In this document: in pieces, positions 42,828 to 52,799 of the stretch | Position numbering within the stretch: the stretch's first letter is position 1 | Layout of the letters: the number at the start of each line of letters is the position of its first letter | Assembly (NCBI RefSeq): GCF_900107435.1 | Contig: NZ_FNPZ01000003.1 | Span: 186,001 to 250,000, forward strand | Direction of reading: 5' to 3' | Source of the DNA: Herbiconiux ginsengi | GTDB taxonomy: Bacteria > Actinomycetota > Actinomycetes > Actinomycetales > Microbacteriaceae | DNA length: 64,000 nt | Made by a program: the position numbers and the translations under genes | Notes under the pieces: generated by a model | The model's input: the letters and a program-made list of their open reading frames with translations, nothing else | Database searches by the model: none | What the model was told of the DNA's origin: nothing

Positions 42828-43698
42828 GGACCGGGGGAGCGGGCGGGGCGGGCGTGCGCGGCTTCTTGCCACCGCGGCGGGCCAGCAGCACGATCAGCAC
42901 CACGATCGCCGCGATCACGGCGAGCGGGATCAGGAACGGGATGAAGAACCCGAGCGCCACCACGAAGCCGGCCAATCCCGCGGTCAAGGCTGCCCACCCG
43001 GTGGCCAGGCCGCTCCAGAAGTCGCCCGGAACGCTCGGTGCGAGGGCACCCTTCTCCTGCAGGTCGAGCGTGATGGTGGAGTAGTCGATCTGGTCGGCGA
43101 GGTACTCGCGCTGCGACTTCAAGCCGTCGAGCTGACCCTGCCGATCGGAGATCGCCGTCTCGAGCTCGACGAGATCGGCCGTGGTGGCCGCCTGGTCGAC
43201 GAGGGCGAGCAGACGGTCGACGGATGCCTGCAGCGCCTTGATCTGCGCATCCAGATCGCGCACCTGCAGGGTGACGTCGGTGCTGCTGAGCGAGACCTGT
43301 TCGACCGTGCCGAGCTTCTTCAGTTCGTCGATGGTCTTGTCGACCGCATCGGCCGGCACCCGGATCGTCAGTTGAGCGCTGGCGCGCTGGTCGTCGGAGC
43401 CGGCCTGCTGGGTGCGTGAGTCGATGCGCCCGTCGAGCGACTCGACGAGGGCGACGGCATCGTCGGTGGCGGCGGCCGGGTCGTCGACGGTGACCGTGAT
43501 CCAGCCGGTGGTGATGACGCTCTGGTCGGTGGTGGCGGCGTCGCCGGCGAGGCCGCCGTCGCTCGCCGAACCTTCCTTGGCCCCCTGAGCGGGGGCGACG
43601 ATGCCGGACGGGGCCGACGACGACCCACCGGAGGCCGCGCATCCGGCCAACAGGAGCACGGCGGCGACAGCCGAGGAAGCGAGGATCATTCGTCTCAT
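42823..43698 (-). CDS. DUF4349 lipoprotein
   Basis: Protein of 291 residues: lipobox LLAGC near residue 20, a Ser/Gly/Ala-rich linker, then the DUF4349 domain with a VITTGWITVTVDDPAAA strand and a long coiled coil (about residues 150-210; QVRDLDAQIKALQASVDRLL). A C-terminal membrane segment is followed by a basic tail. It is probably anchored at both ends in the membrane; function unknown. The ATG at 43698 is preferred over the in-frame GTG at 43707. Its stop codon lies in the target duplication of the adjacent IS481 element, and the reading frame is unchanged by the insertion. Confidence 0.83.
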   Translation of the reverse strand: MRRMILASSAVAAVLLLAGCAASGGSSSAPSGIVAPAQGAKEGSASDGGLAGDAATTDQSVITTGWITVTVDDPAAATDDAVALVESLDGRIDSRTQQAGSDDQRASAQLTIRVPADAVDKTIDELKKLGTVEQVSLSSTDVTLQVRDLDAQIKALQASVDRLLALVDQAATTADLVELETAISDRQGQLDGLKSQREYLADQIDYSTITLDLQEKGALAPSVPGDFWSGLATGWAALTAGLAGFVVALGFFIPFLIPLAVIAAIVVLIVLLARRGGKKPRTPAPPAPPVP

Positions 43699-43866
43699 GA
43701 CGCTCACTGTAGAGAGGGATCTCTGTGTGCTGCCTGGAACTCCGCGGATGGTTATCCGGTCGTTATCCGGATGCGCCGCTGGGGCTCTGCTGAGAGCTGG
43801 CTGACACCCGCGAGCGGCTTCGGGAGGGTCGTCCTAGGGTGAGGTCACCGACGGAAGGAGACCATC

Positions 43867-44082
43867 ATGGGATTCATCGACGATGCGAAAGACGCGGCCG
43901 AGGCCACCGGCAAGAAGATCGGCCGGGCCGTGGAAGACGCCAAGGAGCGGATCGACGACAAGGTCGACGAGGTCAAGGCCGACGCCGAGGTCAAGCGCGC
44001 CGAGAGCGACGTGAAGCGGGCCGAGGCCGAGCGTGACGCCACCCAGGCCAAGAACGACTACAAGGAGAAGCTGCGCGACTGA
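43867..44082 (+). CDS. Small charged helical protein
   Basis: Protein of 71 residues, about half Asp/Glu/Lys/Arg with heptad-like spacing (DDKVDEVKADAEVKRAESDV), so it is a helix or coiled coil. It resembles CsbD-like or LEA-like stress proteins in composition only. GAAGGAGACCATC precedes the ATG, and a TAGGGT -10 box lies about 26 bases upstream, so expression may be strong. Function unknown. Confidence 0.72.
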   Translation: MGFIDDAKDAAEATGKKIGRAVEDAKERIDDKVDEVKADAEVKRAESDVKRAEAERDATQAKNDYKEKLRD

Positions 44083-44127
44083 GCCCGGGCTTTCCCGCCC
44101 GCGCGGGGCGGCTACGCTCGAAGCATC

Positions 44128-45117
44128 ATGGAGCAACGAATTCTCGGCCGCACCGGCCGCTCGGTATCGATCGTGGGCCTCGGCACCTGGCAGCTCGGGG
44201 CGGACTGGGGTGACGTCGACGAGACGGCCGCGCTCGACGTGCTGGGCGCATCCGTCGACGCCGGAGTCACCTTCTTCGACACGGCCGACGTCTACGGCGA
44301 CGGACGCAGCGAGACCGTTATCGGCCGCTTTCGGCGGGAGAACCCGTCGGCCCCGCTGACGGTCGCCACGAAGATGGGGCGCCGTGGGCCGCAGGAGCCG
44401 GGCGAGTTCACGCTGGCGAACTTCCGGGCCTGGACCGACCGCTCCCGCGCGAACCTCGGCGTCGACCGCCTCGACCTCGTGCAGCTGCACTGTCCGCCGA
44501 CGCCGGTGTTCTCGAGCGATGCGGTGTACGACGCGCTCGACACCCTCGTGGAGGAGGGCGCGATCGCGAACTACGGCGTCAGCGTCGAGACCTGCGCCGA
44601 GGCGCTCGCCGCGATCGCCCGGCCGGGCACGGCCAGTGTGCAGATCATCCTCAACGCCTTCCGGTTGAAGCCGCTCGACGAGGTGCTGCCGGCCGCGCTG
44701 GCCGCCGGTGTCGGCATCATCGCCCGGGTTCCGCTCGCATCGGGGTTGCTCACGGGCCGTTACACCGCCCAGACGACCTTCGCGGCCGACGATCACCGCA
44801 ATTACAACCGCGACGGCGGCAGCTTCGACGTGGGCGAGACCTTCTCGGGCGTCGACTACGCACAGGGAGTCGCGGCGGCGCGCGAGTTCTCGGCGCTGGT
44901 GGAGTCGACGATGCCTGGGACCGCTCCGGCGGCCGCCGCGATCGCCTGGATCGCGAGCCTGCCCGGTGTCACCTCGGTGATCCCCGGTGCGCGCAACCGT
45001 GCGCAGGCGGAGTCCAACGCGGCTGCCGGTGCCCTCACCGTGCCCTCCGCGCTCGACGCGGGTGTGCACGAGATCTACGACCGCTCCTTCCGCGAGGCCG
45101 TTCACCCGCGCTGGTAG
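44128..45117 (+). CDS. Aldo/keto reductase
   Basis: Protein of 329 residues. The aldo/keto reductase tetrad is visible: Asp/Tyr in FFDTADVYGDG, Lys in VATKMGRR and His in LVQLHCPP. The C-terminal SVIPGARNRAQAESN segment binds the NADP phosphate. It belongs to the YajO/potassium-channel-beta-like branch. Substrate unknown. A TACGCT box (44113-44118) ends 9 bases before the ATG. It converges with a second, unrelated-subfamily aldo/keto reductase gene. Confidence 0.9.
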   Translation: MEQRILGRTGRSVSIVGLGTWQLGADWGDVDETAALDVLGASVDAGVTFFDTADVYGDGRSETVIGRFRRENPSAPLTVATKMGRRGPQEPGEFTLANFRAWTDRSRANLGVDRLDLVQLHCPPTPVFSSDAVYDALDTLVEEGAIANYGVSVETCAEALAAIARPGTASVQIILNAFRLKPLDEVLPAALAAGVGIIARVPLASGLLTGRYTAQTTFAADDHRNYNRDGGSFDVGETFSGVDYAQGVAAAREFSALVESTMPGTAPAAAAIAWIASLPGVTSVIPGARNRAQAESNAAAGALTVPSALDAGVHEIYDRSFREAVHPRW

Positions 45118-45130
45118 CCCCGCGCCCGAT

Positions 45131-45184
45131 TTCTTGCCCCTAGCGGCCCTCAACCCCGAGTTTTAGGGCTGTTACGGGCAAGAA
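45131..45184. terminator. TTCTTGCCC hairpin between convergent genes, copy 1
   Basis: TTCTTGCCC (45131-45139) and GGGCAAGAA (45176-45184) pair perfectly, and AGCGGCCCT further in pairs with AGGGCTGTT if G-U pairs are allowed. It fills the gap between two convergent genes. A related element is at 54958-55001. A two-way terminator is likely. Confidence 0.6.
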
Positions 45185-45194
45185 GTTGCGGGAG

Positions 45195-46037
45195 TCAGTT
45201 GCGGTCGTCGGGGTCGACACCGGTGCGCTCGCCCGTCGCGAGGGAGGCGATGACTTCGAGATCGTCGGCGTCGAGGGCGAAGTCGAAGACGTCGATGTTC
45301 TCGCGGATGCGCTGCGGCGTCACCGATTTCGGGATGACGGAGACGCCGAGTTGCACGTGCCAGCGCAGCACGATCTGCGCCGGGCTCTTGTCGTGCTTGC
45401 GCGCCACTCCGGCGAGCACGTCGCCGCCGTGGGCCGGGTCGAGCACGTGGCCGCGCGCCAGCGGCGACCAGGCCTGGGTGAGGATGCCGTGGGCTGCGTC
45501 GTAGGCGCGCACCTCCGCCTGCGGAAGCCACGGGTGCAGTTCGACCTGGTTGACGGCGGGCGTCGTGCCGGTCTCGGCGATCAGGCGGTCGAGGTGCTTC
45601 GTGTGGAAGTTCGCGACGCCGATCGATCGCGCCCGTCCCTCGGCCGCCAGCTTCTCCAGTGCTCGCCAGGTGTCGACGTAGCGGTCGTTGGCAGGCGCCG
45701 GCCAGTGGATCATGTACAGGTCGACGTAGTCGGTGCCGAGCCGCTCGAGGCTCTCGTCGAACGAGCGCAGCGTGCTGTCGTAGCCGTTCTCGGTGAACCA
45801 CACCTTGGTGGTCACGAAGACGTCGTCTCGGGGAAGGCCGCTACGCCGCACCCCCTCGCCGACACCCTTCTCGTTGAGATACATCGCCGCCGTGTCGATG
45901 AGGCGGTAGCCGTTGCGGAGGGCGAAGTCGACCGCATCCGCGGCTTCCGCATCCGTCGTCTTGTAGACGCCGAGTCCGAGTTGCGGGATGCGCCGGCCGT
46001 CGTCGAGAAGGAGCGTGGGGGAGAGCGCGTCGACCAT
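45195..46037 (-). CDS. Aldo/keto reductase (2,5-diketo-D-gluconate reductase type)
   Basis: Protein of 280 residues. Asp/Tyr lie in LIDTAAMYLNE, Lys in VTTKVW, His in YMIHWP, and the NADPH phosphate site is VIPKSVTPQRIRENI. This is the compact actinobacterial subfamily (AKR5-like) that reduces aldehydes and keto acids such as 2,5-diketo-D-gluconate. It is unrelated in subfamily to the convergent gene at 44128. The natural substrate is unknown. Confidence 0.92.
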   Translation of the reverse strand: MVDALSPTLLLDDGRRIPQLGLGVYKTTDAEAADAVDFALRNGYRLIDTAAMYLNEKGVGEGVRRSGLPRDDVFVTTKVWFTENGYDSTLRSFDESLERLGTDYVDLYMIHWPAPANDRYVDTWRALEKLAAEGRARSIGVANFHTKHLDRLIAETGTTPAVNQVELHPWLPQAEVRAYDAAHGILTQAWSPLARGHVLDPAHGGDVLAGVARKHDKSPAQIVLRWHVQLGVSVIPKSVTPQRIRENIDVFDFALDADDLEVIASLATGERTGVDPDDRN

Positions 46038-46066
46038 GAATCGATTATCCCGCGGCGCGCGCGTGC

Positions 46067-47272
46067 TCAGCCGGTCAGCTGCACGGGCTCCGTGTCGGGG
46101 ATGGGGCTCGCGTCGCGACCGCGGAGGTCGGGGTGGAAGCGCTTGCCGAGCAGGGGCACCAGGAAGCCGAGGAGGGCGAGCGCGGCCGCCACCACGAAGG
46201 CGCCGATCGCCCCGACACCGTCGATCAGGAAGCCGGCCAGTGCCGATCCCACCGCCGCCCCGATCAGCTGTCCCGTGCCGACCCAGCCGTAGGCTTCGGC
46301 CGTGTCACTGAAGCGCACGCTCACCGAGACGATCGCGAACATCACGGCGAGAGCGGGCGCGATGCCGATGCCGGCGATGAAGAGCGTGATGGCGAGCCAC
46401 CAGATGTTGAGCGAAGCGGCGGCGACGGCGGTTCCGACGAAGACGATCGCCATACGGCGGGCGAGCGCCCACGGGCCGATCGGCTTGTGACCGAGCGAGA
46501 GGCCGCCGACGAGCGACCCGATCGCGAAGATCGCGAGCACGATTCCCGCCTGGGCGCCGCCCTCGCCGAAAGTGGCGACCACTCCGGCCTCGATGGCCGC
46601 GCAGGTGGCGACCAACAGGAACCCGACGATGGTGGCCAGCAACACCGGCGGCTTCTTCAGCACCGCGCCGAGCTTGCGCTTCGAGCGCGGGATGCGCACC
46701 CGGCCGAGCTCGGGGCTGGTGAGGAACCAGATGCCACCGCCCACGAGGAACGCGACGGCGAGCAGGATGCCCCACACCGTGCCGATCTGGATCGACACGA
46801 ACGTCGTGATGACGGGGCCCAGCACCCAGATGATCTCTTGCGCCGAGGCGTCGAGCGAGAACAGCGGGGTCAGCTGCTTCGAGTTGACCATCTTCGGGTA
46901 GATCGTGCGCACGGCCGGCTGGATGGGCGGCATCGTGAGGCCCGCGACGAACGCGACCGACATGGCGGCCGGAATCGGCAGCGGCAGCAGCGCGATGGCG
47001 GAGATGGCGAAAGAGCAGATGATCATGGTGAGCAGGATGACGCGGCGCATTCCCCACACGCCCATCAGCCGGCTGGTCAGGGGCCCCGCGATGGCCTGCC
47101 CGATGCTCAGCGCGGCGAGCACCAGACCCGCGACGCCGTAGGAGTCGTAGGTGTGCTCGATGTGCAGCAGGAACGCCAGCGAGAGCATTCCGAACGGAAA
47201 ACGGGCGGTCAGCTGAGCAGCGATGATGCGGGCGACGCCGCGCGTCTTGAGGAGGGAGGTGTAGCTGCTCAT
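46067..47272 (-). CDS. MFS transporter (probable efflux permease)
   Basis: Protein of 401 residues with 12 predicted membrane segments. The MFS loop 2-3 motif appears as GPLTSRLMGVWGMRR. A central basic loop (RVRIPRSKRKLGAVLKK) separates the two halves. No substrate signature is visible; the fold is that of drug or metabolite exporters. It lies 29 bases upstream of the aldo/keto reductase on the same strand and may be co-transcribed. Confidence 0.88.
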   Translation of the reverse strand: MSSYTSLLKTRGVARIIAAQLTARFPFGMLSLAFLLHIEHTYDSYGVAGLVLAALSIGQAIAGPLTSRLMGVWGMRRVILLTMIICSFAISAIALLPLPIPAAMSVAFVAGLTMPPIQPAVRTIYPKMVNSKQLTPLFSLDASAQEIIWVLGPVITTFVSIQIGTVWGILLAVAFLVGGGIWFLTSPELGRVRIPRSKRKLGAVLKKPPVLLATIVGFLLVATCAAIEAGVVATFGEGGAQAGIVLAIFAIGSLVGGLSLGHKPIGPWALARRMAIVFVGTAVAAASLNIWWLAITLFIAGIGIAPALAVMFAIVSVSVRFSDTAEAYGWVGTGQLIGAAVGSALAGFLIDGVGAIGAFVVAAALALLGFLVPLLGKRFHPDLRGRDASPIPDTEPVQLTG

Positions 47273-47360
47273 AACTGATCGAGTCTACGTGGTGTGGGAG
47301 GGGTACCGCCCCGCTGGATTCCCGCGATGCGCGGCCTGCGGTCGCGCGTCGCTCGTTGCC

Positions 47361-47439
47361 GGCGCCGCCGCTGCTGCGGCGCCGGGCGACATGTTCGCGT
47401 GAGGTCGCTGACGCGGCCTCGCGCTCACCCTGGGTCGTC
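47361..47439. repeat. Dispersed GC-rich repeat, copy 2
   Basis: The hairpin GGCGCCGC/GCGGCGCC (47361-47383) is followed by GACATGTTCGCGTGAGGTCG and CTCACCCTGGGTCGTC, nearly identical to 34893-34971. It stands at the left edge of a tandem array. Confidence 0.8.
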
Positions 47440-47700
47440 GAGCGCGGCCCGCGGCCTGCGGTCTCGTGCCGCGCTATTTCGGTGGCGCGGACTCGGCCTT
47501 ACCTGGGTCGTTGAGCGCGGCCTGCGGTCTCGTGTCGCCCCATTTGGTGGTGCGGCGTCGCGTTCACCTGAGGGCGTTGAGCGCGGCGCGCGGCCTGCGG
47601 CCTGCGGTCTCGTGCCGCCCGATTTGGTGGTGCGGCGTCGCGTTCACCTGAGGGCGTTGAGCGCGGCCTGCGGCCGGCGGGCTCGTGTCGCGCTACTTCG
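47440..47700. repeat. Degenerate tandem array (four units of 66-80 bp)
   Basis: Units begin GAGCGCGGC at 47440, 47513, 47579 and 47659. Each contains CTGCGG, a CTCGTG(T/C)CGC core and a (A/T)TTTGGTGG-like segment. Two internal units share GGTGCGGCGTCGCGTTCACC exactly. With copy 2 of the dispersed repeat it fills the 420-base gap between the MFS gene and hrpA. The hrpA stop codon (47693-47695) lies in the last unit. Confidence 0.75.
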
Positions 47701-50700
47701 GGGGCGCGAGGAGCTTCGTGAGGCGCTGCAGGGAAGCGGGCTCGGCCGTGCCGAGGGGCTGGGCGAAGAGGCCGATGCGGAGCTCCTCGATGAGCCAGCG
47801 GGCGCGCACGAGGTTGTCGGGGGCGTGCGGGCGGAGCGGGATGCTGCCGCCTGCGTCGACGAGGCGCTCGGTCGCCGTCTGCACCTCGTTCATCCAGGCG
47901 CGGTCGCGAGCCGGGTTGTCGGGGAGCTTCTCGAGCCGGTAGGTGATGCCCGCGAGGTAACGGGGGAGATGTCCGAGGCGGGCGAGTCCGGTTCCGCTGA
48001 TGAACCTGGGTCGCACGAGTGCGCCCAGCTGTTCCCGCGCATCCGTGATGGCTGGCAGGAGGGCCATGCTCGTCACCGTCTTCAGCGCGCGATCCGCGTC
48101 GCGAGCGGCGCTCAGGATGCGCACGACCGTCGCGACGGTCTGGTCGAGAAGCGGCAGCACGGCTGCCGAGAGCCGGTCGCGAACGGCGTCGAACTCCGCC
48201 CGGGTCCAGATCAGGCCGTCGGGGTGCAGCGCCCTCAGGGCCTCGTCGGCGCAGGCGAGCATCGCGTCGTCGAAGAGCGCCTGCACGTTCTGGTAGGGAC
48301 TCGTGGCCAGCAGCAGCTTCTCGTTCTGCGTGAGATGCTCACGAACGTAGGACGCGGGACTCGGCACCGCGAGCAACAGCAGCCGCAGCACCCCGGCCGG
48401 GGTCGCGCGGGCCTGCTCGTCGGCGGTGGCCATGAGGCGCACGCCCACGCTCGACTTCTCATCGACCAGCGCGGGGTAGGCGCGGATGACGCCGCCGTGC
48501 TGTCGGGTGTCGACGAACGGGGGGAGATCGCCGATGGTCCAGTCGGTGAGCCCGCTGCGTTCCACCGCGCCTCCGGATGAGGCGCCCGCGATCCTCGAGG
48601 CTGCAGACGTGGCTCCGGCCACGGTGGTGGTCTCCGGCTTGCGGTCACGGTCTCGGCGGTCGCCGGCGGTGCGCGCGGCCGGGGCACCCGACGACAACCG
48701 GGCGATGCTCGCTCGCGCCGCGTCGGCCAGACGCGCCTGCAGGGCCGTGAGGTCCTTGCCCGCGCCGACGGTGGCGCCGCGCTCGTCGACGACTCGGAAG
48801 GTCACCCGAAGGTGGTCGGGCAACCGCTCGCGGTCGAAGTCGTCGGCGGAGACCGGCACGTGCGCGAGCCGCGTCATCAGGGCCGCCAGGCGCGCGAGGA
48901 ACCCGTCCGTCGCATCCGATCCGTCGACCGGGTCGGGACCGAGCTCGGCGAGCAGGCGCACCGCCCAGTCGGTGGCCGGCACGAAGTTCACGCGCAATCG
49001 CTTCGGCATCGAGCGGATGAGCGCGGTCACGAGCTCCTGTCGGAACCCGGGCACCTGTGACTCGAACGCCACCGGGTCCAGACGCGGCAGCAGGGCGAGC
49101 GGCACGGTCGCGGTCACGCCGTCGTCGTCGGAGCCCGGCTCGAAGCGGTAGCGCAGCGTGAGTCGTTGGTCGCCCTGCTGCCACTGGGCCGGGAACTCGG
49201 TCTCGTCGACCTCGGGCGCCCCCTCGGGCAGCAGGGTGTCGAGCGTCATCGTGAGCAGATCGGGGTCGTCGTGCCGCGCCTTCTTCCACCAGCCCTCGAA
49301 GGTGCGCTGCGACACCACGTCGCGCGGAATGCGCGCCTGGTAGAACTCGAACACCGCCTCGTCGTCGAGCAGGATGTCGCGCCGCCGGCTCCGCTCCTCG
49401 AGCTGCTCGAGGTCGCGCCGGAACGCCCGGTTGGCCCGGTCGAAGGCTTGCTGCGACTCCCAGTCGCCCTCGACGAGGGCGTGGCGGATGAAGAGCTCGC
49501 GCGCGTACTCGGGGTCGACCCGGGCGAACTGGATGCGCCGCCGCGCGACGATCGGCACCCCGTAGAGCGTCACCCGCTCGTAGGCGACCGCCGCGCCCTG
49601 TTTCTTCTCCCAGTGGGGCTCGGAGTAGCTGCGCTTCAGCAGGTCGCCCGCGAGCGGCTCGGCCCACGCCGGATCGATGGCCGCGTTCATTCGGGCGAAC
49701 AGACGACTCGTCTCCACCAGCTCGGCGCTCATGACGGCCGAAGGCTGCTTCTTGGCCAGCGCGGAGCCCGGGAAGATCATGAACCGTGTCTGGCGCGCGC
49801 CGAGGTAGTCGCGCTTGGCCTGGTCTCGCAATCCGAGCTGGCTGAGCAGACCCGACAGGATCGACTTGTGGATGCCGTCAGGATTGACGCCCGGCTCACC
49901 GATCGTGAGTCCGAGCGGCTTGGCCAGCTGCCGGAGCTGCCGGTAGACGTCCTGCCACTCGCGGATGCGCAGGTAGTTGAGGAACTCGGCCTTGCAGAGC
50001 CGTCGGAACGCGCTCGACGACAGCTCGCGCTGCTTCTCCTCGAGGTAATTCCAGAGGTTGAGCAGGGTGAGGAAGTCGCTCGTCTGGTCGGCGAACCGCC
50101 CGTGCAGTTCGTCGGCGCGGCCGCGCTTCTCGAGGGGGCGCTCCCGCGGGTCCTGGATCGTGAGACCGGCGACGATCGCGAGCACCTCGCGGCTGGTGCC
50201 GGTGCGCTTGGACTCGACGACCATCCGGGCGAACCGCGGCTCGATCGGCAGGCGCGCGAGATCGCGGCCGATCTTCGTCAGCGCCGGTCCGGCATCCTTC
50301 GCGGTGGTGATCGCGTTGAGTTCCGACAGGAGGTCGAGGCCGTCTTTGATGCCGCGCGAATCCGGCGGCTGCAGGAAGGGGAAGGCGGCGATGTCGCCGA
50401 GACCGAGCGAGATCATCTGCAGGATGACTGCGGCGAGATTGGTGCGCAGGATCTCGGGATCGGTGAACTCGGGGCGCCGCGTGTAGTCCTCTTCGGAGTA
50501 GAGCCGGATGGCGATGCCGTCGCTGGTGCGGCCGGAGCGGCCGGAGCGCTGGTTGGCGGAGGCCTGCGAGATCGGCTCGATCGGCAGCCGCTGCACCTTC
50601 GAGCGCACCGAGTAGCGGCTGATGCGGGCGGTGCCGGAATCGATCACGTACTTGATTCCCGGCACGGTGAGGCTCGTCTCGGCCACGTTGGTGGAGAGGA

Positions 50701-51766
50701 TGACGCGGCGGCGGACGCCCGGGGTGCTCGAGCGCTGGAACACCTTGTGCTGGTCGGCGGCGCTCAGCCGGCCGTAGAGGGGGAGGATCTCGGTGTCGCC
50801 GGAGCGCCCGCCCGAGGTGAGGCGCCCCCGGAGGGCCTCCTCGGCGTCGCGGATCTCGTTCTCGCCCGAGAGGAAGACGAGCACGTCACCGGGCTTCTCG
50901 CGCGCGAGTTCGTCGAGCGCGTCGCCGATGGCCTCGAAGAGGTCTTTGGGCTCGCGCTCGCGACCGCCGCCGCTCCCGCTTGCCCCGCCTCTCCCGCCCG
51001 AGCCACTTCCTCGATGCCCGCCTGAGGCATTCATCCGCATGTCTTGGCGGGAATCCGCGCCGCCGGTTCTGCCACTACCTGCGGATGAGCGCTCGGCAGC
51101 CGCCGTCGAGGGAGCGTCGACGTCGGTGTCGGCGTCCTCGTCCTCGGCGTCGGGGGCGAGCGGGCGGTAGCGGATCTCGACCGGGAAGGTGCGGCCCGAG
51201 ACCTCCACGATGGGCGCCGGACTGCCGTCGGGCGCCGCGAAGTGCCGCGCGAAGCTCTCGGGGTCGATGGTGGCGCTCGTGATGATGAGCTTGAGGTCGG
51301 GGCGGCGCGGAAGCAGCTGCTTGAGGTAGCCGAGCAGGAAGTCGATGTTGAGGCTGCGCTCGTGCGCTTCGTCGATGATGATCGTGTCGTAGCGGCTCAG
51401 GAGACGGTCGTGGTTCATCTCGTTGAGCAGGATGCCGTCGGTCATCAGTTTGATGCGGGTCGACGCCGACGCCTTGTCGGTGAACCGCACCTGGTAGCCG
51501 ACGAGGCCGCCGACCTCCTGGCCGAGCTCCTCGGCTATGCGCTCGGCGATGGTGCGCGCGGCGAGCCGTCGGGGCTGGGTATGCCCAATGTTCCCGCGGC
51601 CGAGTTCGAGGCAGATCTTGGGCAGCTGGGTCGTCTTGCCCGATCCTGTCTCGCCCGCCACGATCACCACCTGGTTGTCGCGGATGGCGCGCGCGATCTC
51701 GTCCTTCTTCTGGCTGACCGGCAGCTCAGGAGGAAAGACGATGCGAAGAGGAGTGGGGGCAGACAT
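47693..51766 (-). CDS. hrpA: ATP-dependent RNA helicase HrpA
   Basis: DEAH-box helicase of 1357 residues. Motif I GETGSGKT is at 38-45, DEAH at 132-135, SATID follows, and motif VI is [12 protein letters not shown]. The HA2 and OB-fold regions and the long C-terminal DUF3418 domain of HrpA are present. A Gly/Ser/Asp-rich insertion (about residues 215-285) separates parts of the helicase core. It remodels RNA or rescues stalled ribosomes, as shown for E. coli HrpA. The ATG at 51766 is preferred over the longer open frame because family similarity begins at [10 protein letters not shown]; an ATCGTA element (TACGAT on this strand) ends 9 bases upstream. The final residues are encoded by a tandem repeat. 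Confidence 0.93.
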   Translation of the reverse strand: MSAPTPLRIVFPPELPVSQKKDEIARAIRDNQVVIVAGETGSGKTTQLPKICLELGRGNIGHTQPRRLAARTIAERIAEELGQEVGGLVGYQVRFTDKASASTRIKLMTDGILLNEMNHDRLLSRYDTIIIDEAHERSLNIDFLLGYLKQLLPRRPDLKLIITSATIDPESFARHFAAPDGSPAPIVEVSGRTFPVEIRYRPLAPDAEDEDADTDVDAPSTAAAERSSAGSGRTGGADSRQDMRMNASGGHRGSGSGGRGGASGSGGGREREPKDLFEAIGDALDELAREKPGDVLVFLSGENEIRDAEEALRGRLTSGGRSGDTEILPLYGRLSAADQHKVFQRSSTPGVRRRVILSTNVAETSLTVPGIKYVIDSGTARISRYSVRSKVQRLPIEPISQASANQRSGRSGRTSDGIAIRLYSEEDYTRRPEFTDPEILRTNLAAVILQMISLGLGDIAAFPFLQPPDSRGIKDGLDLLSELNAITTAKDAGPALTKIGRDLARLPIEPRFARMVVESKRTGTSREVLAIVAGLTIQDPRERPLEKRGRADELHGRFADQTSDFLTLLNLWNYLEEKQRELSSSAFRRLCKAEFLNYLRIREWQDVYRQLRQLAKPLGLTIGEPGVNPDGIHKSILSGLLSQLGLRDQAKRDYLGARQTRFMIFPGSALAKKQPSAVMSAELVETSRLFARMNAAIDPAWAEPLAGDLLKRSYSEPHWEKKQGAAVAYERVTLYGVPIVARRRIQFARVDPEYARELFIRHALVEGDWESQQAFDRANRAFRRDLEQLEERSRRRDILLDDEAVFEFYQARIPRDVVSQRTFEGWWKKARHDDPDLLTMTLDTLLPEGAPEVDETEFPAQWQQGDQRLTLRYRFEPGSDDDGVTATVPLALLPRLDPVAFESQVPGFRQELVTALIRSMPKRLRVNFVPATDWAVRLLAELGPDPVDGSDATDGFLARLAALMTRLAHVPVSADDFDRERLPDHLRVTFRVVDERGATVGAGKDLTALQARLADAARASIARLSSGAPAARTAGDRRDRDRKPETTTVAGATSAASRIAGASSGGAVERSGLTDWTIGDLPPFVDTRQHGGVIRAYPALVDEKSSVGVRLMATADEQARATPAGVLRLLLLAVPSPASYVREHLTQNEKLLLATSPYQNVQALFDDAMLACADEALRALHPDGLIWTRAEFDAVRDRLSAAVLPLLDQTVATVVRILSAARDADRALKTVTSMALLPAITDAREQLGALVRPRFISGTGLARLGHLPRYLAGITYRLEKLPDNPARDRAWMNEVQTATERLVDAGGSIPLRPHAPDNLVRARWLIEELRIGLFAQPLGTAEPASLQRLTKLLAPPK

Positions 51767-51785
51767 CAGCCTTACATCGTACGAC

Positions 51786-51986
51786 GGGTACGCATCACCC
51801 GACGACGACAGCGCACTCGACCCGGCCGCCATGATGGCGCTGCTCAGCAAGCAGCAGCTCAGCGTGCACGACCAGCAGGCGGCCTTCGTCTGGGTGATCG
51901 AGCTGGTCTGGGGCCTCGCCTGGGGACTCGGCTTCCTAGCGCTCTGGCTGATCGACGGCGCGAACCCGGTTTCCCGCTCCGGCTGC
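51786..51986 (+). pseudogene. Remnant of a small membrane protein gene
   Basis: The plus strand here encodes an acidic N-terminus ([20 protein letters not shown]), then a hydrophobic helix with [20 protein letters not shown]. After that the hydrophobic character stops abruptly and no conserved continuation follows. The layout resembles the first quarter of a multi-pass actinobacterial membrane protein. There is no ribosome binding site. It is probably a truncated leftover between hrpA and the DUF1684 gene; boundaries are approximate. Confidence 0.4.
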
Positions 51987-52047
51987 TCGGCGCGGGTCTC
52001 GCGCAATCGAGGGTCGACGGCAGGCGAACCGGGCGTAGGCTCGGAGG

Positions 52048-52767
52048 GTGACGCAGCACGAGTTCGACGAGTCCTGGCAGAACTGGCACCGGGCGCGGAT
52101 GCGCACCATCACCGGCCCGCACGGTCTGGCGTCGCTCGTCGCGACGCACTGGCTCACGCCCGAGCCGCAGCGCATCGAGGGTCTCGACGGCGAGTGGTAT
52201 CTCGACGGCGCCGCCATCGTGGGCGACGACTTCACCATCGAGCAGGGCGGCGAAGCGCTCGTCGGCGGCCGGGTGCTCCGGCACTTCCGCCGCGACGACC
52301 AGGTGGCCCTCCGAGTGCTCGATCCGGAAGCACCGACCCGCGCAGCCGTGGCCGAGGTCGACGCCTATATGCCAGACGAGGCATGGGTGTTGACGGGGCG
52401 GTTCACCCCGGCCGCGGAGGGGGACACCCTCGCGGTCGAGGAGATCGACGGCTACGTCGAGAACGAGTCGCTGGCCGGAACCGTCGCTCTGGAGATCGAC
52501 GGCCGGCCGGTCGAATTCGTGGCCACCGGCTCGCGCCAGAGCATGCAGGTGGTGTTCTCGGATGCGACGAGCGGCGACGAGACCTACCGCTTCCGCTTCC
52601 TGCGGTTGCACGGGCGGCCCGGCACCGACGAGATCGAGGTCGACCTCAACCGCGCCTACCTGCCGCCCTGCGTCTTCGCCGACTTCTACGTCTGCGCGCT
52701 GCCACCGGCGCAGAACCGCCTGTCGATTCCGATCCGCGCCGGCGAGAAAAACGTCGTGACGCGCTAG
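52048..52767 (+). CDS. DUF1684 domain-containing protein
   Basis: Protein of 239 residues. DUF1684 features are the N-terminal [12 protein letters not shown], the [10 protein letters not shown] segment and the C-terminal [18 protein letters not shown] with [16 protein letters not shown]. The fold is all-beta, and the biochemical role is unknown. It starts at GTG with a TAGGCT box (52036-52041) 6 bases upstream. The YyaL-type gene follows after 32 bases, and co-transcription is likely. Confidence 0.88.
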   Translation: MTQHEFDESWQNWHRARMRTITGPHGLASLVATHWLTPEPQRIEGLDGEWYLDGAAIVGDDFTIEQGGEALVGGRVLRHFRRDDQVALRVLDPEAPTRAAVAEVDAYMPDEAWVLTGRFTPAAEGDTLAVEEIDGYVENESLAGTVALEIDGRPVEFVATGSRQSMQVVFSDATSGDETYRFRFLRLHGRPGTDEIEVDLNRAYLPPCVFADFYVCALPPAQNRLSIPIRAGEKNVVTR

Positions 52768-52799
52768 GGCGGCGCCCGAGCGAATGGGAGGCTGATTGC

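Noticed and set aside
47440-47700. Possible CRISPR array
   Set aside because: Units vary between 66 and 80 bp and are related along their whole length; there are no unique spacers and no cas genes.
47294-48580. Plus-strand frame across the tandem array
   Set aside because: The apparent protein repeats come from the DNA repeat, and the 3' part is antisense to hrpA.
51537-52799. Single open frame joining the hrpA 5' region to the YyaL-type gene
   Set aside because: The frame passes through hrpA antisense and the DUF1684 gene in another frame; only the part from 52800 has family similarity, and a ribosome binding site precedes that ATG.
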